The notes beneath the pieces were generated by a model. That model made no database searches and was not told the DNA's origin. It saw only the letters and a program-made list of their open reading frames with translations. The position numbers and the translations under genes were made by a program. Below are positions 32,928-40,984 of a stretch of DNA of 64,000 nt, one piece after another. The stretch spans positions 620,001-684,000 of the forward strand of contig NZ_LBJG01000024.1 in NCBI RefSeq assembly GCF_028128765.1. The letters run 5' to 3'. Within the stretch, counting starts at the first letter, position 1; every line of letters begins with the position of its first letter. The stretch comes from Bradyrhizobium sp. CCBAU 51627 (GTDB lineage Bacteria > Pseudomonadota > Alphaproteobacteria > Rhizobiales > Xanthobacteraceae).

Positions 32928-34361
32928 ATGTCACCGATGCTTGGATCAGATTACGTAGGCTACGATATGATCGGGCTCGCCAACCTGATCAGAACAAGGC
33001 AGATCGGGGAAGAGGAGCTCCTGGAGTTTGTGATCGAAAGGATCGAGGAGTTCAATCCGAAGCTCAACGCCGTCAATCACAAGTTCTACGACAGGGCCCG
33101 GATCCAGATAAAGCATGGGACCGCCGCCGGTCCCTTCCAGGGCGTGCCCTTTCTCCTCAAGGATCTGGGATCGGATTACGCCGGCACCCCGATCACGAAC
33201 GGCAGCCAAATATTCAAGGGCTACGTCTCCACGTTTTCGAGTGCCGTGGTTGATCGCTACGTTCGGTCGGGCCTGGTTATCGTCGGAAGGACGACTAGCT
33301 CGGAAATGGGGCTCGGCGGCTACACCGAAACGCAATTGGACGGTCCGACCCAAAATCCGTGGAAGGCCGGGTATAGCGCTGGAGGATCGTCGGGAGGAGC
33401 CGGTGCCGTGGTGGCTGCGCGAATTCTGCCAGCGGCACACGGCAGCGATGCTGGTGGTTCGATCAGAGTCCCGGCCGGGTGGTGCGGTGTCTTTGGTTTG
33501 AAGCCGTCCCGCGGGTTGGTGCCAAACGGCCCGGGTAAGGGCGAGGGTCTTGGAAACTTCATGCATCACGCACTGAGCGTCTCGGTACGGGACAATGCCG
33601 CGCTACTGGATGCAATCACGTCCAACGATTCCGGTGCATCTTATCACGTTCGACAACCTTCCCGTCCGCTCCTGGAGGAGGTCGGAATCGCGCCCGGTCG
33701 ACTGCGGATTGGCTTCGTCAAAGACGCGGAAGGCGTCGAAATGAGTGCGGACGCCCGTGCGGCAATCGATCAGACAGCAAAGCTGTGCGAAAAGCTCGGA
33801 CATTACGTTGAATATGTGAAGTGGCCTGTGCCACTGGAGCAATGGTGGCAAAGCCAACGGGTTGTGTCGGCCAGCGATACACATTTCCGCATCGCTTCCT
33901 TTGAAGCTCAGACCAAGCGCACTGTGGTGGAAGGAGATTTGGATCGCTGGACATGGTTCAGCTATCAGGCCGGCAAGAGCGTGACGGCTGCGGCGTTGCT
34001 GCAGGCCTTGGCGGCCATGCAGTCGTTAACTCGGCGGTTCAACCAAAGCTTCGGGAACTATGACGTCATCGCGGCGCCTACGGCTTGTCGCAGCGCCATG
34101 AAACTTGGAACCATCGGGATGTTGCCGGATCTTCAGTCCATACACGACTATCAGCGCCAGTCACATCCCTTCACCTCGATTTTCAATTGGGCGGGTGCAC
34201 CTGCCATGAGCGTTCCGCTGTTCTGGACATCTGAAGGACTTCCTTTGGGCCTGCAATTCGGCGGGGCGTGGGGGCGCGATGACGTTCTGTTTCGACTTGC
34301 GGGCCAACTCGAGGTGGCCGTGCCCTGGTCGCATCGACGTCCACCGACCGCTGTAGGTTAG
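32928..34361 (+). CDS. Amidase (amidase signature family)
   Basis: A 477-residue amide hydrolase without a signal peptide. The catalytic triad is K78 (GVPFLLKDL), S154 (SAGGSSGG) and S178 (GSDAGGSIRVPA), at the same spacing as in the amidase at 18071. The C-terminal FNWAGAPAMSVPLFWTSEGLPLGLQFGG is also typical. Overall similarity to the first amidase is family-level only, so they are likely to differ in substrate. ATG 32928 and 32937 are both possible. It is preceded by a perfect copy of the palindromic operator and followed 33 bases later by a YtcJ-type amidohydrolase, suggesting two successive C-N bond hydrolyses. Confidence 0.88.
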   Translation: MSPMLGSDYVGYDMIGLANLIRTRQIGEEELLEFVIERIEEFNPKLNAVNHKFYDRARIQIKHGTAAGPFQGVPFLLKDLGSDYAGTPITNGSQIFKGYVSTFSSAVVDRYVRSGLVIVGRTTSSEMGLGGYTETQLDGPTQNPWKAGYSAGGSSGGAGAVVAARILPAAHGSDAGGSIRVPAGWCGVFGLKPSRGLVPNGPGKGEGLGNFMHHALSVSVRDNAALLDAITSNDSGASYHVRQPSRPLLEEVGIAPGRLRIGFVKDAEGVEMSADARAAIDQTAKLCEKLGHYVEYVKWPVPLEQWWQSQRVVSASDTHFRIASFEAQTKRTVVEGDLDRWTWFSYQAGKSVTAAALLQALAAMQSLTRRFNQSFGNYDVIAAPTACRSAMKLGTIGMLPDLQSIHDYQRQSHPFTSIFNWAGAPAMSVPLFWTSEGLPLGLQFGGAWGRDDVLFRLAGQLEVAVPWSHRRPPTAVG

Positions 34362-34394
34362 AAGCAGACCATAAGGTCCTTACGGAAACCCCCT

Positions 34395-36014
34395 ATGCGT
34401 ACAACTGGCTTCGTGAATGGAACGATCTACCAATCTTGGGGCGAAGGCATTCCCGTCGAAGCTCTCGTGATCAAGGGCGATCGCGTGGCATGGTCGGGTG
34501 AGCGTTCCGCGATGCCGAGTGTCGACAGGATCGTGGATCTCAAAGGTGCCGTGCTCGGTCCCGGTCTGACCGATGCGCACGCGCACTACCTGCATGTCGC
34601 CAACTCACGGCTCGAGATCGCGGTCGATCAGGCGGACGTCAAATCGATCAATGACGTCCTGGAGCGGCTGCGCCGAGGCATCAAGGGTCGATCCTCGGGC
34701 GAATGGGCGGTAGCCGCGGGCTTTGACGAAAATCGGCTTCAGGAATTGCGCTATCCAAGCCGGAAAGAGATCGATGCGGTGTTTCCAGACCGTCCAGTTC
34801 TCATTCGCAGGTTTTGTGGCCACGTCACGATCGCGAACTCGGCGGCGCTCGCGGCCCTCGGCATCGACGACTCTGTATCCGATCCGGTGGGAGGCGTCTT
34901 TGGGCGTGATCCATCTGGCCGGCTCGATGGCAGCGCTCGCGAGGCGGCCTCTGGCATGATCATGAGAGTGATGCCGCGAGCCGCTATCGGTACGCGCGTA
35001 TCAGTGCTTGGAGACGTGCTTCGCGATGTGTCCGGAATGGGAATTGTTGCGGGCGTCGAGGCTGCCGTTGGCGGCGGCGGTGGGGACAGCGATCGATTTG
35101 ACGATGAGCTCGCGGTCTGGAATGCGCTGCGACAGAATAATGAGAAGTTGCCGATCCGGCTCGGTTTCATGTGCAGGCTGGATGCAAAGGACGCGAAGCG
35201 ACGCAAGCTCGAGCCGAGGCGTGATCCCAGTTTCCAAACAGCAACGTTGAAATTCTTTGCGGACGGAATTATGGGCGCCCGCACCGCCGCTGTTAGTCAT
35301 CAATATGCTGACGGGACGGGATACGGTCTCTTCATGCGGGACGAAGCCGAGCTGAGTAAGGCTCTAATCGACGCGCACTGCGCAGGTTGGCAGATCGCGG
35401 TGCACGCTGTGGGCGACAGAGCCATCTCTCTTGTGGTCGATGCCTACATCGAAGGACAACGAATCGCTCCCCGTCCGGATGCGCGCCATCGCATTGAGCA
35501 TGCGTCGTGCTCCAGTGCGCAGGACTACATGAACATGCGAAAGCTTGGCGTCTCGATTGTCACCCAGCCAAGCTTTCTCTCACGCATGAATCGCTCAAAG
35601 CGCGCGGCTTTCGGCGATCGCGTGCACGGGTACTATCAGGCCCGAACAATCATCGAGGCTGGCGTCCGCTACGTGCCGAGCTCGGACGCTCCGACGGGAT
35701 CTCTGTCGCCCTGGGACGGTGTCGCCGATGCGATGGACAGGGGAGCCACGACAGGTGAGCCTATCGGGCCGAACGAGGCGCTTCCTGCACGTACCGTACT
35801 TGCCGGCTATGCCGAAGGCGGCGCATTTGTGATGGGACAAGAAACCTGGCGCGGACGGTTGCTGCCGGGAATGGCTGCAGACATGATCGTCCTCGACCGA
35901 GATGTGACTACGTCAACGCCCAAGGACGTTCGCGAAACCAAGGTGCTCCTCACCATGGTAGACGGTCACGTTGTGCATGATCGTATGTCCTCGACGTCGC
36001 CTTGGAACGAGTGA
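34395..36014 (+). CDS. Amidohydrolase, YtcJ/NfdA-like family
   Basis: A 539-residue metal-dependent hydrolase. The first metal motif is DAHAHYLH after VLGPGL, the TIM-barrel strands include FADGIMGARTAAVS and QIAVHAVGDRAIS, then HRIEHASCS, and the closing VPSSDAPTGSLSPW carries the catalytic Asp. The family includes N-substituted formamide deformylase and many uncharacterised amidohydrolases. It follows an amidase by 33 bases. It is a paralogue of the protein at 46836 (shared GFDEN, RRFCGH, ADGIxGARTAAVS and SDxPTGxxSPW), which belongs to the other regulatory block. No signal peptide is seen. Substrate unknown; an N-acyl or N-formyl compound is likely by family. Confidence 0.82.
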   Translation: MRTTGFVNGTIYQSWGEGIPVEALVIKGDRVAWSGERSAMPSVDRIVDLKGAVLGPGLTDAHAHYLHVANSRLEIAVDQADVKSINDVLERLRRGIKGRSSGEWAVAAGFDENRLQELRYPSRKEIDAVFPDRPVLIRRFCGHVTIANSAALAALGIDDSVSDPVGGVFGRDPSGRLDGSAREAASGMIMRVMPRAAIGTRVSVLGDVLRDVSGMGIVAGVEAAVGGGGGDSDRFDDELAVWNALRQNNEKLPIRLGFMCRLDAKDAKRRKLEPRRDPSFQTATLKFFADGIMGARTAAVSHQYADGTGYGLFMRDEAELSKALIDAHCAGWQIAVHAVGDRAISLVVDAYIEGQRIAPRPDARHRIEHASCSSAQDYMNMRKLGVSIVTQPSFLSRMNRSKRAAFGDRVHGYYQARTIIEAGVRYVPSSDAPTGSLSPWDGVADAMDRGATTGEPIGPNEALPARTVLAGYAEGGAFVMGQETWRGRLLPGMAADMIVLDRDVTTSTPKDVRETKVLLTMVDGHVVHDRMSSTSPWNE

Positions 36015-36226
36015 CGTGCTCTCCGGACACTCGCCCACTTGCTGGGACAGCAAAACCCGTCCAGCAGGTGCAATGCGAACAAAGCCCTAACGCTTAAACG
36101 AAGTGTTCCGCTCCGCGCGAGCCACACAGTGCGGATGCAATCTGTCGTTCCAAAACATCGCTGGAGCATTGTCTTTTTGACAATTTCGGACCGGAAGCAT
36201 AAAAATCGCGCGATGATACGAACTAT

Positions 36227-36243
36227 TGTTCGGTAGTCGAACA
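36227..36243. promoter_or_regulatory. IclR-type operator before amidohydrolase/CHM isomerase
   Basis: TGTTCG-GTAGT-CGAACA is a perfect 6+6 palindrome ending 15 bases before the start at 36259. It is one of three copies, all 15-18 bases from a start codon, surrounding the IclR gene. The 244-base gap 36015-36258 otherwise shows no gene. Confidence 0.65.
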
Positions 36244-36258
36244 AACGAGAGAGGGAAG

Positions 36259-37947
36259 ATGGTGGAGGCTCGTGGCCATAGGACCCGCGGCGCGAACCGT
36301 ACCGACTCCATCGGCGCGCCCGACACGATTTACACCAACGGCAAATTTCTCAAAGTTGACCCGCTGTTTGGCGTGGCGAGCGCCGTAGCCGTGCGAGACG
36401 GTCGTTTTATCGCTGTTGGTAAGATCGATGAAATCTCGGCGCTCGCAGGCCCCAATACGACCGTCGTTGATTTGGACGGCCGAACTGTCCTTCCGGGTCT
36501 TATCGATACCCATGCTCATGTCGAGCGCGCGGGACTGATCAAGTACACAGTGCAGCTAAACGACGTCGCCACGGTCGAGCAGGCGTTGGCCCGCATAGCG
36601 GAGCACGCCGGCAAGTTGCCGAAAGGTCGATGGGTGCGTGGCGCACAATGGCACCCCGTCTCGCAACTGGCCGAGAAACGCTTACTGACGCGCGAGGAAC
36701 TCGACCGCGCCGCCCCCAACAATCCGGTCTGCTTGCCGATTGGCCACTTCACCCTCGTCAACTCGGAGGCACTGGCACTTGCGGGGATAACAAAGGAAAC
36801 TCCTGATCCGGATGGTGGGATCATCCATCGCCACAAGTCCACCGGGGAGCCAAACGGTACATTGGAGGAGGCGGCTGAGGACCTTGTTCACAACCTTCTG
36901 CCCGAATGGTCAGATGAGGAGCGGGATGAGCAACTGAAGTTCGCAATGGGATACTTCAATCAGTTTGGGCTGACCTCTGCAATTAGCGCGGCGGTCGATC
37001 CCGCAATCTTCCGCGCCCACCAACGGGTCCGGCGCGGCGGGCAGGCGTCACTGCGCATCAGCGCCATGTACGCGCCGACGGGTGGACTGAATCCCAGTAT
37101 GACAATCGAAGAATGGGAGCTGTTCTTTTCTCGCATCGGAGCAGCGTCAGAGTTTGGCGACGACTGGCTCAGCTATTCCGGCGTCAAGCTGCAGATCGAC
37201 GGCGGGATGACATTGCGAACTGCCGCGATGCGGGACGGCTACCCCGACGATCGCGATTACAAAGGGACCATCGTTATCGAGCCATCCAGATTCAATGCCT
37301 TGGTGGCAACGGCCAACCGTTATGGTTGGCGCGTCGGTGTCCATGCCGTCGGGGACGCCGCCGTCGACCGCGTCTTGGATGCCTACGAGCTGGCGGATGC
37401 TGAGAGATCTATCAAGGGAAGGCGCTTTATCGTCATCCATGGCAGCCTTATGCGACCGGACCAAATGCAGCGCGCACGGAAGCTGGATGTGCGCGTCGAC
37501 GCGCAGACCTCGTTCCTCTGGGACAAGGCGGCCGTCGTAGCGAAATTTCTCGGGAAAGACACCGCCGACCGAGCGTTCCCCATGCGAACCATGATCGACA
37601 TCATGGGCCTGAATTTGATCGGGCAGGGGACAGACTATCCCATCAACCTCCTAAATCCGTTCGTCAATATGTACGTCATGGTGACCCGCCGCGACAAGCA
37701 TGGCGACGTGTATGGAGAAGGCGAACGGATCAGTCGGAAAGAAGCTATCCAGCTCTACACGAGCGCAGCATCTCGATATTCGTTTTCGGAGGACAAAGTC
37801 GGATCAATAGAACCGGGCAAGTATGCCGATATGGTTGTTCTGTCCGACGATATCATGACGATTCCGGAAGAAAGCATAAAAGACATCACGGCTGTACGGA
37901 CCATCGTTGAGGGGCGAACGGTCTACGACGGAGACGTCATCTCATGA
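36259..37947 (+). CDS. Amidohydrolase, YtcJ/NfdA-like family
   Basis: A 562-residue YtcJ-type amidohydrolase without a clear signal peptide (basic, charged N-terminus). Marks are TIYTNGKFLKVDP, the metal motif LIDTHAHVERAGL, YSGVKLQIDGGMTLRTAAMRDGYPDDRDY, WRVGVHAVGDAAVDRVLDAYE, VIHGSLMRPDQMQRARKLDVRVDAQ and GQGTDYPINLLNPF. The protein encoded at 40985 is a near relative that has a signal peptide, so the same kind of reaction may occur on both sides of the inner membrane. AGAGGG precedes ATG 36259, and an IclR-type palindrome lies just upstream. The next gene, 27 bases on, encodes a CHM isomerase, implying work in the same pathway. Confidence 0.82.
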   Translation: MVEARGHRTRGANRTDSIGAPDTIYTNGKFLKVDPLFGVASAVAVRDGRFIAVGKIDEISALAGPNTTVVDLDGRTVLPGLIDTHAHVERAGLIKYTVQLNDVATVEQALARIAEHAGKLPKGRWVRGAQWHPVSQLAEKRLLTREELDRAAPNNPVCLPIGHFTLVNSEALALAGITKETPDPDGGIIHRHKSTGEPNGTLEEAAEDLVHNLLPEWSDEERDEQLKFAMGYFNQFGLTSAISAAVDPAIFRAHQRVRRGGQASLRISAMYAPTGGLNPSMTIEEWELFFSRIGAASEFGDDWLSYSGVKLQIDGGMTLRTAAMRDGYPDDRDYKGTIVIEPSRFNALVATANRYGWRVGVHAVGDAAVDRVLDAYELADAERSIKGRRFIVIHGSLMRPDQMQRARKLDVRVDAQTSFLWDKAAVVAKFLGKDTADRAFPMRTMIDIMGLNLIGQGTDYPINLLNPFVNMYVMVTRRDKHGDVYGEGERISRKEAIQLYTSAASRYSFSEDKVGSIEPGKYADMVVLSDDIMTIPEESIKDITAVRTIVEGRTVYDGDVIS

Positions 37948-37974
37948 ACGCGACCCAAAAACGAGAATAACGTC

Positions 37975-38316
37975 ATGCCGCATTTGGTGATCGAATATTC
38001 GGAAGGGGCGCTCGCTCGCGACGACGTAACAGGCCTGATGGAAGCGCTCTTTGAAGCCGCTTGGCGAACGGGGATTATGAAGGCCGAGGACGTCAAGGTT
38101 CGGGCGTGCGTCTACAACGATTTCCTGGTTGCCGGCAAGCGTGACAGCTTCGTGCATCTGTCGGTCTATTTGCTGGAAGGTCGATCGCCCGACCAGAAGG
38201 TTGAGCTGAGTGCGAGCCTTCGACGGACGATGACAGAGCGATGCCCGGATGTGGTCAGCATAAGCGTGGATGTCCGTGACATGGACCCGGTCGCCTACAA
38301 GAAACGGCTAAAATGA
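37975..38316 (+). CDS. hpaF: 5-carboxymethyl-2-hydroxymuconate Delta-isomerase
   Basis: A 113-residue tautomerase-superfamily protein of the CHMI type: MPHLVIEYSEGALARDD at the N-terminus with the catalytic Pro at position 2, RACVYNDFLVAGKRDSFVHLSVYLLEGRS in the middle and ISVDVRDMDP at the end. In homoprotocatechuate degradation it converts 5-carboxymethyl-2-hydroxymuconate, the product of HpaE, to its isomer. HpaD and HpaE homologues are 28-30 kb upstream, so the pathway is dispersed. Here it follows an amidohydrolase under an IclR-type operator; an alternative is that it isomerises a different ring-cleavage product. HpaG, HpaH and HpaI homologues are not seen in the window. Confidence 0.82.
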   Translation: MPHLVIEYSEGALARDDVTGLMEALFEAAWRTGIMKAEDVKVRACVYNDFLVAGKRDSFVHLSVYLLEGRSPDQKVELSASLRRTMTERCPDVVSISVDVRDMDPVAYKKRLK

Positions 38317-38352
38317 CCGGTGCTTGCCAAAAGGGGGCAGCTGGGCAGCTTC

Positions 38353-39147
38353 TCAGACGAGCAGGGGCTGCGCGGCGAGGGACATCTCTTTGAGGAGAGG
38401 CAGGAAGCGATCGATCATCTCACCGGTCGTGATGCGATCAACATGAGCGCCAATATTTGCGGCTGCGATGACGACGCCATCGTAGCGGCGAATTGGCACC
38501 GATATTGATCGAAAGCCCTCTTCGGCTTCCTGATCGACAAGGCTATACCCTTTGGTGCGGTCGGCAATGATTGTCGCAATCACTGCCGATTTGTCGACCA
38601 GCGTCGACTGGGTCTGAGCCGCCAGCTTCATGCCGTCGATCGTTCTCGTCAACTCGTCGTTTGCCAACCTGCCCAGCAGAACCCGTCCCACTGACGTGCA
38701 GAAAGCCGGCAGCCGATATCCTATGTCCAGTCCGGTCGAAAATACCCGCGCCGGACTCGAACGGGCGATAAAAACGACCTCTTCGCCATCCAGGATCGCA
38801 AGGGAGCAGACCTCCTTGGCCTTGCCGGCGACCTCGTCCATCAACGGCTGCATGACGGTGCTGATTTGGTTCGACGTCAAATAGGCCGAAGCCAAAAGCA
38901 GCACCCTGGGCGTTAGTGAAAACAACCGCTCGTCGCCCACGACGAATCCAGATTTCACCAAGGTCATCAGGATCCGGCGCACCGTTGCTCGCGGAAGGTT
39001 TGCGCTTTTCGACAGGTCGCTGAGGGTCATTGGACGGCGCTCGATGCCGAAAGACTGTATCACGCGAAGACCCCGATCCAGGGTCTCGATGAACTCGCCT
39101 CCTTCTCGTGCCTTTTCCTCTTCTTCCGTACGTTTTAGTCTCGGCAT
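38353..39147 (-). CDS. IclR-family transcription regulator
   Basis: A 264-residue IclR regulator: a charged lead (RTEEEEKAREGG), the winged helix FIETLDRGLRVIQSFG, MTLSDLSKSANLPRATVRRILMTLVKSGFV, then an effector domain with RVFSTGLDIGYRLPAFCTSVGRVLLG and EGFRSISVPIRRYDGVVIAAANIGAHVDRI. This is the PcaR/PobR/CatR type common in aromatic degradation. Three TGTTCG-N5-CGAACA palindromes nearby (36227, 40785, 40950) resemble the inverted repeats bound by such regulators. It follows the ferredoxin/reductase genes by 60 bases on the same strand, so it may be transcribed from the same operator and autoregulated. Confidence 0.9.
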   Translation of the reverse strand: MPRLKRTEEEEKAREGGEFIETLDRGLRVIQSFGIERRPMTLSDLSKSANLPRATVRRILMTLVKSGFVVGDERLFSLTPRVLLLASAYLTSNQISTVMQPLMDEVAGKAKEVCSLAILDGEEVVFIARSSPARVFSTGLDIGYRLPAFCTSVGRVLLGRLANDELTRTIDGMKLAAQTQSTLVDKSAVIATIIADRTKGYSLVDQEAEEGFRSISVPIRRYDGVVIAAANIGAHVDRITTGEMIDRFLPLLKEMSLAAQPLLV

Positions 39148-39207
39148 TCTATTGGGCGGTCCCTGTCGGCGGCCTCTCGAAAGTGAGAACCATCACAAAT
39201 CCGTGGG

Positions 39208-40446
39208 TTAGGCGCCAGCCTTGTCTCCGGCTGTCACCAGGGATTTGAGGTCAAAAGAAGGGTCTGCGGCCTCCTCCGGTGTGGGGGAAACCCCTCCGGC
39301 AATGAGGCGTCGAGCCGCCATTTGCTCGCCTGGCCGGTTGACGCTGTCTACGGCGACCAATCGCCCCTGGCGATAGTAGAACACCGAGAATCTTCCGTCG
39401 TCGATTGAACCTCGGACTGCGTGCCGATCATACTGTCCGGCCAACCCGACAATCTGCAGCTTGACGTCATATTGGTCGGACCAGAACCTGGGCACACTCT
39501 CATAGGGCCCTCGAGCGCCGGCGATGGCCAGCCCAGCGGCCTTCGCTTGATCCTGGGCGTTTTGCACCGATTCTAATCTGATCCAGCTTTCGCAAAAGCG
39601 GTTGAAGTGGTTGGCGCAGTCGCCGGCCGCGAAAATGCCCGATGTCTCGGATTGTCCGTGCTCGTCAACAACAATTCCATTCGTGCACTTGAGCCCTGCT
39701 GAGCTGGCGAGCTCATCATTGGCGATACCGCCGATTCCGACCAGCACTAGGTCGGCGCGGACGCTGGCACCGTTGCCCAGCACAACGGAGGCCACTGTTC
39801 GATCATCGCCTTTGAAGGAAGTAACCGCTTCATTGAGCAACACGTTGACGCCAGCCTGCAAGTGCGTATCGAGAAGGAAGGTCGACACCATCGGCGAGAC
39901 GGCGCGCTCAAGCAGGCGCTTGCTCGCTTCCACGACGGTGACCTTCTTGCCCAGCTTTGCTGCGGATGCCGCAACTTCCAGTCCTATGAAGCCGCCCCCG
40001 ACGATCACAATCTCCGCCGCATCGGCCAGACGGACCTTCAAATCGATCGCGTCGGTCACGGAACGGAGATAGCAAATTCCGTCCAGGTCAGCGCCTGGAA
40101 CCGCGATTCGCCGCGCGCGCGAGCCTGTGCCGATGACTAGTTTTTCAAACCTCAAAGCGTTGTCACCGGGCAGGGTGACACGTCGCGCCCGCAAATCGAT
40201 CGCGGTGGCTCGGTGCCCAAGAACGAGGTTGATCTGTTTGCTTTCGAAAAAGGTCTCGTCGCGTAAGATCAGGTTTTGCTCGCTGATGCGTCCGAGAAGG
40301 AAATCCTTCGATAGGGGCGGCCTCTGATACGGCAACCAGTCTTCATCGCACACAATGGTAATGGGCTGAGAGTAGCCGGCGTCACGAGCAGCGAGTGCGG
40401 CTTGAACCCCGGCGTACGAGGCGCCGATGACGACCAGCCCCGTCAT
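39208..40446 (-). CDS. FAD-dependent ferredoxin reductase for a Rieske oxygenase
   Basis: A 412-residue pyridine-nucleotide:ferredoxin reductase. It shows VVIGASYAGVQAALAARD (FAD Rossmann motif), LPYQRPPLSKDFLLG, VIGTGSRARRIAVPG, VIVGGGFIGLEVAASAAKLGKKVTVVEA (NAD site) and GIFAAGDCANHFNRF. It passes electrons from NAD(P)H to the [2Fe-2S] ferredoxin encoded just upstream; the genes overlap (ATGA). The terminal oxygenase is probably the Rieske protein at 42728. Start 40446 is chosen for this overlap and because it sets the FAD motif at the N-terminus. Confidence 0.9.
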   Translation of the reverse strand: MTGLVVIGASYAGVQAALAARDAGYSQPITIVCDEDWLPYQRPPLSKDFLLGRISEQNLILRDETFFESKQINLVLGHRATAIDLRARRVTLPGDNALRFEKLVIGTGSRARRIAVPGADLDGICYLRSVTDAIDLKVRLADAAEIVIVGGGFIGLEVAASAAKLGKKVTVVEASKRLLERAVSPMVSTFLLDTHLQAGVNVLLNEAVTSFKGDDRTVASVVLGNGASVRADLVLVGIGGIANDELASSAGLKCTNGIVVDEHGQSETSGIFAAGDCANHFNRFCESWIRLESVQNAQDQAKAAGLAIAGARGPYESVPRFWSDQYDVKLQIVGLAGQYDRHAVRGSIDDGRFSVFYYRQGRLVAVDSVNRPGEQMAARRLIAGGVSPTPEEAADPSFDLKSLVTAGDKAGA

Positions 40447-40766
40447 GACTGCCTCGCCGGCACACGGACCACCAGCTCCTTGAGTGGGGCCAGCACCTTC
40501 AGCTGGCAACTCAGCCGACTGTTCGGCTTCCGCTCTCCCGATACGGCGGACAGCAACTCAAGCTCTTCCTCGCTCGGTGGAGGGACTGAACTCGCTTGCC
40601 CTTCATCAACATAGACGTGACAGGTCGCGCAATCGAGGCAGCCGCCGCATTCACCATCGATGCCACGGATCCCGCTTCGAACGGCCGCAAGCATCACGCT
40701 GACATCGCGCTGGACCTCGACGCATTTTTCGCTGCCGTCATGTTGCACAAATCTCACTTGCGCCAT
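40443..40766 (-). CDS. [2Fe-2S] ferredoxin, adrenodoxin/putidaredoxin type
   Basis: A 107-residue plant/adrenodoxin-fold ferredoxin. The cluster cysteines are in ECGGCLDCATCHVYV and the distant SRLSCQL, near residue 86. ATG 40766 follows GAGGGAGG; an upstream ATG at 40802 lies inside the IclR-type palindrome and is unlikely. It transfers electrons between the reductase of the next gene and the Rieske oxygenase on the opposite strand. Both transcripts start from a shared 218-base gap holding two copies of the same operator, so the electron-transfer chain and oxygenase are probably induced together. Confidence 0.9.
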   Translation of the reverse strand: MAQVRFVQHDGSEKCVEVQRDVSVMLAAVRSGIRGIDGECGGCLDCATCHVYVDEGQASSVPPPSEEELELLSAVSGERKPNSRLSCQLKVLAPLKELVVRVPARQS

Positions 40767-40784
40767 CCGCGCGCCTCCCTCGTC

Positions 40785-40801
40785 TGTTCGCTCAAAGAAC
40801 A
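40785..40801. promoter_or_regulatory. IclR-type operator before ferredoxin gene
   Basis: TGTTCG-CTCAA-AGAACA matches the TGTTCG-N5-CGAACA palindrome at all but one half-site base. It lies 18 bases before the ferredoxin ATG (minus strand), a position suited to repression. Confidence 0.55.
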
Positions 40802-40949
40802 TTAGTTCGCTTAACGGTTACAACAGCTCCTTTAATCCCTCAATATGCTTGTTGGTTTGGTGCCGATTGGTTCCATGCGCGGTGATTATGCGGAAATATT
40901 TTGCTTGCCTGCATGTCAAATTGGAGTCATTCTTAGAAAATCGGACGAT

Positions 40950-40966
40950 TGTTCGTCTACCGAACA
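40950..40966. promoter_or_regulatory. IclR-type operator before the amidohydrolase/Rieske operon
   Basis: TGTTCG-TCTAC-CGAACA is a perfect palindrome ending 18 bases before ATG 40985. It would control the nine genes from 40985 to 51791. Confidence 0.65.
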
Positions 40967-40984
40967 TCAGGGAGCGGCGCGTTT

